Part shown: positions 39,501-47,738 of the stretch, piece by piece
Layout: each line of letters begins with the position of its first letter
Position numbering within the stretch: the first letter of the stretch is position 1
From: Globodera rostochiensis
Lineage: Eukaryota > Nematoda > Chromadorea > Rhabditida > Heteroderidae
Assembly: GCA_018350325.1 (NCBI GenBank)
Contig: JAEVLN010000004.1
Span: forward strand, 2,852,001 to 2,916,000
Direction of reading: 5' to 3'
DNA length: 64,000 nt
Notes under the pieces: model-generated
Seen by the model: the letters and a program-made list of their open reading frames with translations, nothing else
The model's database searches: none
What the model was told of the DNA's origin: nothing
Position numbers and translations under genes: made by a program

Positions 39501-40313
39501 ACAAGACGAATACGCTCAGCCAAAAGTGCCGCCACCGTTTGTTGGGGGCCAGCGCGGCATGGCAAATGCCGTGGATGGTGGAGTGACGCTAAAGCGGTAA
39601 CTGTAATTGGACATAAAATGTTTATTTTACCTCAAAGCGGTGCATAATGCCCTTCAGGTCAATGTTCACCGGCAGATGTTCCCCTGGGGGTAAAAATTCG
39701 AATTACCCCAACATAAAAAGACGAATTGCTTAGACTAAATGCTCGAAATTCCGTTGCTTTTCAGAGGTTTTGTTAATAATATTTTGTCGAGAATTTGGCT
39801 CTTCTCCACCAGTGAAATGCCAAACCCACGGGCTTTTTTGAAGGAAGCGGCACGGGAGAAGCGACGAAGCATGGAGTTTCGATGTGCCGACTTCGGCTTC
39901 CCGTCGTCCGTGCCGTTGGCAAGTGACAGCAGCACGGCCTTTTTCAGCTGTGCCGGATGAGGTCGTGACAAGGATTTCTTTTTCGGCACGTTCCCTCCCT
40001 TAAAGGATTTTCAAAAAGAGTTAAAATTGGACACGACGGTTTAAAAATAATTATTTAAAATTTGTTTTATAAATTTGCGTACATTTTGTTCCTCAAAAGA
40101 GATAGAATTGGACACGACGGTTTAATTATTTAAAATTTGTTTTATAAATTTGTGTACATTTTGTTCCTCCGTATTGCTGCTAATGGTCACGCGGTCCGGC
40201 TCCCCCACAGAGTCCGGCGCTTGCCGCGCCACTTTCGTCGCATTCCGTTGGGCGTCGCTGCCGCGACTGCCGCTGCGGCTTCGGACTGTGCCCGTCAGTG
40301 TAACCTCCGGCAT
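33534..40313 (-). CDS. Degenerin-class DEG/ENaC sodium channel subunit
   Basis: Amiloride-sensitive-type cation channel subunit with two membrane spans, similar to MEC-4, DEG-1 and UNC-8. It starts at 40313 ([20 protein letters not shown]). Then come [22 protein letters not shown]1 [12 protein letters not shown] (near 39500), [20 protein letters not shown] (39110-39200), a Lys/Arg-rich loop, cysteine-rich pieces ([19 protein letters not shown] near 38050; [15 protein letters not shown] near 37670), [125 protein letters not shown], and TM2 [20 protein letters not shown] (near 35250). The residue before TM2 at the degeneration site is Ala (TESPAYS), the wild-type small side chain. The cytoplasmic tail spans three exons, the last very acidic, ending EVDGK. 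Around 20 exons; a few internal borders are approximate. Confidence 0.92.
34163..34892. repeat. ~52-bp tandem repeat, about 14 copies, in degenerin intron
   Basis: Unit is TTTTATAAATTGGCATTTTA followed by CTGAATTAATGCC, a C run of 5-10 bases and TCTTTTTGTTAC. Copies differ mainly in C-run length. A variant with CACCCCCCCTCC-type filler recurs at about 34610 and 34823, showing that blocks of several units were copied together. The last unit overlaps the 3' end of the exon encoding [10 protein letters not shown], so that exon's splice donor lies in the repeat. Confidence 0.95.
38456..38596. repeat. 50-bp tandem repeat, 3 copies
   Basis: Copies start at 38456, 38506 and 38556 with (G/A)AGAATCGAGCAG, then a C-rich block and CCGTCAT..TGAAGACAGA. 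The third is shortened in the C block. It lies between two exons of the degenerin gene. Confidence 0.9.
40027..40168. repeat. Tandem duplication across degenerin exon 1 / intron 1 border
   Basis: Copy one spans about 40027-40094 and copy two 40107-40168; both contain TTGGACACGACGGTTT and the stretch to ATTTGNGTACATTTTGTTCCTC. The second contains the end of exon 1 (donor at 40157-40152), so the first carries a decoy copy of the last exon bases and donor inside the intron. Confidence 0.85.
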
Positions 40314-41087
40314 TTTATGATGGGCTTTTTGAGTTATGCAAATGCATTTTTTCTATTTTAAACGTTTACCAGATTAAACGATCAATTATCGTTCGTCGGT
40401 CACAAAATTAAAGCAATTAAAAGAAAAAAATTTCCCGAACTTTTTTTGCAGCAAAAACCGGCATCGCCTCAGGTAAATTCGTTACACTGAAAATTTAAAA
40501 AAGAAATCGATCATTTTCAGTTTTTTCGGGAAGGATGCAATTGGATGGGTGGGGGGCGGGGGATTTGAGTGATGTCGCTGTGTTGCTAATTAATTTTGGC
40601 TCCGGAAAAGCATTCAAATCGTGGCATGACGAAAGAGAGAGGGGAGGTGAAGAAGACCAAGCAGTCAGACGACAGCTGCCGGAGTGTTCGGCGACCGACC
40701 CGAAAATGCGAACGGAATTTGCTGTGCATCTCAGCTTCTGTTCCACCCAATTGAGAAAGGGACGGACGGAGCATGGACAGTTGGCCACGGCGGGTTTGAA
40801 CCAACCGACAAAATGGATGATGAGTTTGTTTGAAAGTCAGCCCAGCCTCCTGGGCGGGGTTTATGACTCGACAAAAAACACAAAACGCCGGAGGGACAAC
40901 AACGAATAAATTGCCTTGCGGCGAAATGTTGTTGGTTATTGTTGTAGGCTTTATGTGAAGAACAAACGCCGGAGGCCACGATAAAAGGCATGCCCTGCTG
41001 ACCGGAGTTTTGGCAGAAAACCCAACGTTTGGCCGAATGTTTCAAACTTTTCACACAGCGAGGAGGTGGAAGGGGCGGCGGCGTTCA
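40314..41087. other. Promoter-side spacer of the degenerin gene
   Basis: About 0.77 kb upstream of the degenerin start. Open frames on both strands around 40500-40910 have no recognisable motif. Confidence 0.45.
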
Positions 41088-41513
41088 TTTCAGTGCCCAC
41101 ACTTCAGTGCCGCAGCCCACACTTCAGTGCCGGACACTTCAGTGCCAGCACTTAAAAAGGCTATAACTTTTTTTAAACTCAACCAAATCAAACAATCAAG
41201 ATGTCATTGGAAAGCCCTAAATGAGAAGCATCGTACAAAAAAAAGCCAAGCCGGTACAATTCGTTTTTAAGAAGTTCAACGTGAAAAACACCCAAAATCA
41301 GGGCTTTTCGTCACTTTATTGCGATAACTTTTTTATGAATTTTCTAATTGATTAGCGTTGGCTTAACAATAGCTTTTAAAAGCTTAGAGCTTTCCAATGA
41401 CATCTTGATGGTTTGATTTGGTTGAGTTTAAAAAAAGTTATAGCCTTTTTAATTGCTGGCACTGAAGTGTCCGGCACTGAAGTGTGGGCACTGAAGTGTG
41501 GGCACTGAAGTGA
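41088..41513. mobile_element. Foldback (long inverted repeat) element
   Basis: Left arm 41088-41216 and right arm 41389-41513 are inverted copies: repeated CACTTCAGTGCC(CA) words, then CTTAAAAAGGCTATAACTTT and on to ATGTCATTGGAAAGC, mirrored on the right. The arms differ by small indels. A spacer of about 170 bases separates them and has no reading frame. The outer ends are themselves tandem arrays of the palindromic core ACTTCAGT/ACTGAAGT. Target-site duplications are not obvious. Confidence 0.85.
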
Positions 41514-41721
41514 TGTGTACCGTGGAAGGGGACAGAGAACATTTGTCGGTTCTTCCATTCATTCAAATAATGCAAAATTTTTTCTTTACAAATGGAAAAT
41601 TCTTTGCAAAATCAAAGAAAACATTTTGTTTTCGGCTAAAATGTCGTTTACGGGGGTAAAATATTTTCGGTCGAATCATATACCAATCGACTCCTCTCAT
41701 CGAGCTGAGCACGAATATGCA

Positions 41722-42319
41722 AAAATTTTTGCGCGGAAGCAACTATGAAAAAAGTTATAGCCCCTCAAAGTTGGCCAAAAACCATAGGGGGGACCCTTTT
41801 GGTCAAAATTTTTGAAAACTTCTAATTCAAAAAATTGTCTGGCAATATGTTATTTGATGCACTGATTACGAATTTGTCAATAGCAAATACAAATCGTCAA
41901 TTTAAAGCGGTTTTTGCATCGATTGCAATTTTATTCACTTCATTACATTCAACACTGCTATAAACAACGAAAACGTAATGAACGGCTTAGCCCTAAGCCT
42001 AAGCCTAACGAACCCTTAGCCAGGGTGGCTTAGGCCTATGCCTAACGAACCCTAGCCAGGGTGGCTTAGGCCTAAGCCTAAGAACCCTTAACCAGGGTGG
42101 CTTAGGCCTAAGCCTAACTAACCCTTAGCCAGGGTGGCTTAGGCCTAAGCCTAACGAACCCTTAGCCAGGGTGGCTTAGGCCTAAGCCTAACGAATAATA
42201 CATTTTGAAAGCCTAAATGAATGAATTTCCCCATTTTTTAATCAATGGACAACTGAGTCCCCACTGGAAAAGCCACTTCAGTCCCGGCGTCATAACTTGC
42301 TTCCGCGCAAAAATTTTTA
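41722..42319. mobile_element. Putative non-autonomous inverted-repeat element carrying satellite
   Basis: A 22-base perfect inverted repeat, reading TTTTTGCGCGGAAGCAA at its inner left end (41722-41743) and TTGCTTCCGCGCAAAAA at the right (42298-42319), bounds about 600 bases. Just inside the left copy is GTTATAGCC, also seen in the arms of the neighbouring foldback element. Most of the right half is a telomere-like tandem array. No transposase frame is present. Confidence 0.65.
41993..42192. repeat. 37-bp tandem repeat made of telomere-like hexamers
   Basis: About five copies of GAACCCTTAGCCAGGGTGG plus CTTAGGCCTAAGCCTAAC. The left edge contains CCTAAGCCTAAGCCTAA, three near-perfect units of the nematode telomere hexamer (GCCTAA/TTAGGC). 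Each unit contains the 16-base palindrome GGCTTAGGCCTAAGCC. Confidence 0.9.
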
Positions 42320-42584
42320 CTGATTGCTGTTGATTTTGTTTGGTCATAGATCGGACAGCGCGGCGGACGGACTCGCCACCGCCCAAATTTACAAAAAGTG
42401 CACTTTTTAAGGTGTACACCAACGCGAATTAAGTTGGCATAAATTCCTTTGAAAACGGTTTTGGTCCAAAGCAGAATTCTTGCGTTGCCCAATTTTCGGT
42501 TTTGTATTTCGAAACAACCAACAACAGATGCAACGATTTACTGATAGAACAATTTCAACAACTGCAATCGCTTCACCACTCCCC

Positions 42585-43991
42585 TCACTCCTCAATTGTC
42601 TCCTCGGTGTGCTTGCCCTTCAGAATTCCGGTCACGCGGGCTCTTCCGGCCGCCTTCCTCTCGAGCAACGAACTGAACGAAATGAAAACGCTAAATTGAA
42701 GCGAAAATCATTTATTAACCGTCGATCCTTGTCCATCTTCAGCTTCGTGACTTGCACATTTGACGGATGAATGCCCACTGAAAAACAAAAAGCGTAGAGA
42801 CAGCAATAAAGAAAGCAAGAAATGTTGAAAAACCAGCGATTATAATTGGATAAGGAAAATCGTTGGAGACCGGTGGACTCACTATAAATAATGGGAACAT
42901 ATTCGGAAGGTGAATCGAGCATGAAAATATCGGTACACTCAAATGCGCCGAGGGCCAATTTCGTTACACTTTATTCACACCGCTCGTTATAAACAACGCA
43001 AATTGGAAACTCAGAAAAAGACTTGTTTGAAAAAAACCCAGAAATTAAGCAGATTTCTCAAAAAACTACCCAATCAACGAAATCCACGGCTAGGTACGAG
43101 CCGTGTCTAGGGTAAAACAAAAATTTAACCCCCTTTTTGAAAGAAAAATGCATTAAAACCGGAATTACACACCCACTAACATTTCTTGAAAAACTTCTTT
43201 AAAAACGACAAATAAATATCCATAAAAATCAACTTTTTGGGTTAGCCCCCCCCCCCCTCTCCCCGAAATCCATGGCTGGCTACGGCCTAAACAAGCGATG
43301 CGTTTTCGTAAAGGGATAATTCAACAAATCAGCAAACCGTGAACAGTGGTTCCGTTTGCCTTCTCTCGAGTGATCTTGTCAACGTGCACCACGTACTTCT
43401 TCCTTAATGGACAGTTGAATTTGAATTTTAAATAACTGATTTTGACCAATTTTTGTGGAAAAATTTTGGAATTGAATAATGTGGCTCCCGTCCACCTAGC
43501 AAATTTAATTAGCAATGTGTAACTGTCAAATGCTAATAGTGATTATTAGCACGTTTAAATACGGACAAAAGAAAACAAACCGGTATACACGCATAATACG
43601 GCCGCCATTGCCTTTGAAATGACCGCGAGTGACGGTAACCTCGTCATCAATTCTTAAACAAAAAGTTGAGAATTCCTCGCCCCAATTCTTGCATTTACTT
43701 AAAATAAATCTAAGTGCTGCTAAACGTAAAAGTTGGCAAGACCCTTCCAGCTTCTTTTTGCGAGCTGAACCCGCGAACCCGCTCAGCACACTTATCCCAG
43801 CACTTCATCCCCCACCCCGCCGCGTTTTAGAATACCATGTTTCGAATTGGAACAGAGCGGACCCCGTGCTTGTTACGTAAGTCTTTCGACAGCGGGCAGG
43901 TCATAATGCGCCGGCGGATGTGCGAGGGCGCGTTGAAATGGCGCTTGCGGGATTTGCGCGCTGAAGATGAAACGAACGGGTTCAGCTTCAT
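42585..43991 (-). CDS. rpl-26: 60S ribosomal protein uL24 (RPL26)
   Basis: Large-subunit ribosomal protein. Exons: 43991 to about 43843, 43581-43652, 43338-43402, 42720-42777 and 42585-42672, about 143 residues. Sequence landmarks are [67 protein letters not shown] (a KOW motif), [40 protein letters not shown] and the end [20 protein letters not shown] then TEETIEE. Phases agree for all junctions except the first intron, where joining PIR to IDDEV has no GT donor (see findings). Identity is certain; that one border is not. Confidence 0.95.
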
Positions 43992-45092
43992 TTTTTGTGT
44001 TCAAATCTAAATCCTTGAAAAACTTTTCTTTCAAATTAAGATAGCTTTGCAATTTTGTTACACTTAAATGTTCAAAGCTCTACATTAATCAAAAATGAGA
44101 TCCAGTTCTTTTTTATATTATGTAGTATGATCAAGTTTAAGAAATGTATTAAAAAAACTCTTAAAGAACAAAAACTGTTTTGTGCAGCTTCATTCAAAAC
44201 CAAAGAAATGTATTAAAAAAACCCTTAAAGAACAAAAACTGTTTCGTGCAGTTCCATTCAAAACCAGACCCGGTTTTTAGAGTACCCGACTGGCAATTAC
44301 CCGACTAGAGTAGCAAAGATAGCGCGAATCGTACTTCGCCCGCCCCTCCAATTCTCCTAAAAAAACCCTTTCTAGGAACACTCTTTTAAGACTCATAAAA
44401 ACAATTTCAAACATTTTGAAAAAATGACCCAAAAATGGACTATCGAAGTGTAGCAGTCTGTGCCGTTATTTTCATTCCAACTTCACGAGCAAAATTATGT
44501 TAAATACGATTTGGCACTTGTTTAGCAGGGGTTTATCAAAAATCTCCCCCCGGAGGTCCAAACTTAATAAAAATAAAATCCGCTCCGTCGACATTTCAAC
44601 CGATTCAAAAACCGCTTAAATTCTCAATTTTAATTTTCTGTTGGCAAATTGTAATCCTGGATCAGCTAACATATCTTTCTACATTATTTTGACGAATAGG
44701 GAATAGGGTCCCCCCCCCCCCCTCTTATGGTTTTGCACCTTGACCCCTTCTAAAAACCTGTCGACCCCCTGCTACCTGCCCATTTTTCGTTTTACAAATA
44801 GTCAAACCGGATTTTCCAAACCCATGAAGACTTCATGCTTAAAAAACAAATTTTCTCATCTTTATTTGATGGGATTATGCTTGATACAAAGATACACACA
44901 GGATTCAAGACATGGAGCACAATTACAGTAACGGTACATGTGTTACTATATACAACATATTCATGGGGGAAAAGAGGCTCGTCTCAATGTGTTATTATAT
45001 ACAACATATTCATGGGGAAGGGGAAGAAGAGTGTACAACTGAGTGGCGTTTAACTGTTCATTTCTTCTGGTCTGTCTGTTTCGGCTGCCTCT
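43992..45092. other. Spacer upstream of rpl-26
   Basis: About 1.1 kb, AT-rich, with a 64-base duplication, a poly-C run (44710-44721) and, next to the Lys/Glu-rich gene, two direct copies (44939-44970, 44989-45020) of a 32-base word containing TATACAACATATTCATGGGG. Confidence 0.5.
44139..44266. repeat. 64-bp direct tandem duplication
   Basis: Two adjacent copies beginning AAGAAATGTATTAAAAAAAC and ending CATTCAAAACCA (44139-44202 and 44203-44266) with about four differences. Confidence 0.9.
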
Positions 45093-45449
45093 TCAGTTCT
45101 TGTCTGCGTCCTGCTCGCTCGCCTCACTTTTAGGCTGCTCCATGGCTGCGTCACCCGCCTCAGCTTTGGGCTGATCGACGACTGCTCCACCTTCCTCTGC
45201 TTCTGTTTTGGGCTCCTCTGTGACGGGCGCTTCAGCTGACTCCGGTTTGGGCTGCTCTGTAGCCGCCGCCTCTCCTCCCGCCTTGGCTTTCTTCTCACGA
45301 CGACTCTTCTCGCGCCGGCGGCTCTTCTTCTTGGATTTTTTGCGCTTTTGCTTCTCTTCTTTTTCAAGACCGTCCTTCGCTTCGCCGTCGGGCTTCGGCT
45401 TCTCTTCCTTTTCACCGACGTCCTTCTGTTCGCCGCCGTCCTGCGCCAT
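45093..45449 (-). CDS. Small Lys/Glu/Ala-rich charged protein
   Basis: 118-residue frame without introns in the coding part. It starts MAQDGGEQKDVGEKEEKPKP, has a very basic centre (KQKRKKSKKKSRRREKSRRE) and an acidic half with the repeated pattern EQPK.E, EEPKTE, DQPKAE, EQPKSE at about 12-15 residue spacing. No known fold; it would be disordered. The basic block could act as a nuclear or nucleolar signal or bind nucleic acid, but this is a guess. The ATG lies 11 bases after an acceptor (intron 45461-45515, donor CGC|GTAAGT), so there is a 5' UTR exon downstream of a TATA box. It is transcribed away from the PP1-like gene from a shared promoter region. Confidence 0.75.
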   Translation of the reverse strand: MAQDGGEQKDVGEKEEKPKPDGEAKDGLEKEEKQKRKKSKKKSRRREKSRREKKAKAGGEAAATEQPKPESAEAPVTEEPKTEAEEGGAVVDQPKAEAGDAAMEQPKSEASEQDADKN

Positions 45450-45602
45450 ATGTTTGTCTCCTGAAAAATAAAAGTGAATTGACAGCTATCAATAATTGAA
45501 AAGAAAAAAACTTACGCGCTAGAAATTGATGATCACAGATGTCGTTTGTCGGGAACCAGAAGCGAAATGTGTTCAAAGTGATTGGAGAAGCGAGAATCCT
45601 CC

Positions 45603-45609
45603 TTTTATA
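45603..45609 (-). promoter_or_regulatory. TATA box of the Lys/Glu-rich gene
   Basis: TATAAAA on the minus strand. The 5' UTR exon (donor at 45515) begins somewhere downstream, within 90 bases. Confidence 0.65.
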
Positions 45610-45673
45610 GTGAGGACGTGGTTGCAAGTTTTTGAAATTATAAAACGCCAACATACATAGAAGAAAAATTGCA

Positions 45674-45680
45674 TATATAA
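45674..45680 (+). promoter_or_regulatory. TATA box of the PP1-like gene
   Basis: TATATAA on the plus strand, 103 bases upstream of the ATG at 45783, with likely start-site context (CAGTTACACAGACATCAACAG) about 25-30 bases on. Confidence 0.65.
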
Positions 45681-45782
45681 GACCCGCTCAGTTACACAGA
45701 CATCAACAGTCTCCATTCATCTGAGCGCGCCAGCAACGTGAATCTTCATCAGAGGACGGACGGACGACAACACCAACCAGTG

Positions 45783-46975
45783 ATGGAAGCAACCACTGGC
45801 CCCCTGAGCACTGGACAATTGGACGTCATCATCGCGAAGGTCCTACGAACGTCTGCGCAGGATTTCACGCAGAATGTGAGTGAATTGCTTTCCCTCCTTA
45901 ATGAGTTGTCAAATCCCCCTTTTCAGATCACCCAGGAGGACATTCAACGCTTGTGCGAGACTACAATCGATGTTCTCCGGAGGCAGCAGACACTTGTCGA
46001 GATCAGACCACCTGTCGTCGTGTGCGGTGACATCCATGGACAATTCGCGGATCTGCTGAAAATCTTCGCAACAATTGGCTTCCCACCGAACAAGAAGTAC
46101 CTCTTCCTCGGCGATTTCGTCGACAGAGGCGCCCGAAGTCTTGAAACAGCAGTGCTTCTCTTCTGCTTCAAGGTAAGGTTTTCTGAACAATTCTGAACGA
46201 CCAGTGGCTTAATTTTCCTATTAAGGCCAGATACCCGGACATCTTCTTTGTGCTGCGCGGCAACCATGAGTGCAGCAACATCAACCGAATGTGAGTTTAC
46301 CACATTCAGAATTGCGCAAGTCTTATTTTCATATTAAGATATGGATTCTACGACGAGATTGAACGCCGTTTTGGACAACCGAATAGCGAGCGCATCTGGA
46401 TGCTTTTCAATCAGACGTTTTCCTGGCTTCCGTACGTTGGACTAGTTGGAAGAAGAATTCTATGTAAGAATTAAAGAACGGAACGATTTACTCTATTGAA
46501 TCTTTTGTTCAGGCATGCATGGCGGCATTTCTCCCAATATGCGCAGTCTGGAACAACTCCGTGAACTGCAACGTCCACTGCTCGACCCACCAAACCCATC
46601 AGTGGAACTCGACATTCTCTGGGCAGATCCCGAAGTTGGCCTTCAAGGTGTTCGTCCAAGTCCACGAGGATTGAGCATTGTATTCGGCGAGGAAGTGCTT
46701 ACCAGAATCTGCAGGCTGCTCAGAATTGATATGGTTGTCCGCGCTCATCAGGTAGATATGGGGATGGGTTGGTTTCCTTTTTCATGTTGTATTTTGAACA
46801 CCTTTAGTGCGTTCATTACGGAGCGGAATTCTTCACCAACCGCCAACTACTCACCCTGTTCTCTGCGCCTCGCTACGAGGGTATGGATAACGTCGGAGCA
46901 GCTCTAACAATTGATGTGAACTTCCACTGCTTCTTCACATTCTTCCAACCAGGCGAGAGAGATGCGCCGCAATAG
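45783..46975 (+). CDS. PP1-type serine/threonine protein phosphatase, divergent
   Basis: Metallophosphatase catalytic subunit. Exons 45783-45875, 45927-46172, 46226-46290, 46339-46463, 46513-46751 and 46808-46975 give exactly 311 residues with consistent phases and GT-AG introns of about 50 bases. All metal and catalytic motifs are present: [75 protein letters not shown], and LLTLFSAPRYEGMDNVGAAL. It differs from conserved PP1: [10 protein letters not shown] for GDYVDRGKQS, and CVHYGAEFF for VVEDGYEFF. The tail is short (PGERDAPQ). ATG 45783 is used because the frame further upstream has only non-ATG codons. Nematodes have many such divergent PP1 copies, often germline or sperm expressed; tissue here is unknown. 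Confidence 0.92.
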
Positions 46976-47738
46976 CTCGCATCCGATGAATTGGAAGGAA
47001 TATGGGCTGATAAGAGGAGGCTATTACCCAGTGATGTGATCTTCCATCCATTTTCGCGCGAGCGTTCGTTAATTCTGCCAACCAAACCGCGGGGAGGCGA
47101 ATGGCCCGCTCCCCCCCCCCCAGCATATGGGCCTGTCGGCGGGAACGGCATTCCCGGCCAGTACTTTTCATTCTCGGAAATTTTATTTTAGTTTTTTCCA
47201 GTTCTCGTAAATAATTCCTTGGCGAAGTGTTTCAATGATTAACAAGTTCTCAAAAAAACTTATTTTTGAAAAATTCGATAATCGCTACGGAACGGGAAAA
47301 ACATGGGAATCCCGTCCCCGCGCTATGCGCGTATAACGATATTATTTTTCCATGATACTCATTATGGCTGATTAGGGATTTTGTCCATTAGTGACTTTGT
47401 CCATCAGGGATTTTGGGTTATCAATTTTAATATTAAAATGCAGTCCAATATATACAATGAAAAAATTGGCTACTGGTGAAGGTCGAATTGAGCAAACCAA
47501 ATACTGTCCGAATTTTCGACCTTCGGACTCGAAGAAGCTGTTGCTGTCACTTTAAGCCCAAACTGCTTCTCTGATTTCTCGAACAACCGGTAGAACGAAA
47601 TGCGTTAAAGTTCAAACCATTGGTGCAAAAAAGGGTTTTCTCCAATTTTATTCTCATGTGCATTTAAACTCAAAAAGCACAAAACAAACAAACAAAAAAC
47701 TATAAAATTCAAAAGACGACATTCAGTTTTTTCAGTTC
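46976..47738. other. Convergent spacer PP1-like / acyl-CoA dehydrogenase
   Basis: About 0.76 kb between two facing 3' ends. It has a C run at 47111-47120 and the short GGAATCCCGTCCCCGC-type words also seen near 51540. No gene is seen. Confidence 0.5.

Noticed and set aside
40535..40909. 124-codon plus-strand frame
   Set aside because: Non-ATG-dependent, no motif, overlapped by equally long minus-strand frames in the spacer upstream of the degenerin gene.
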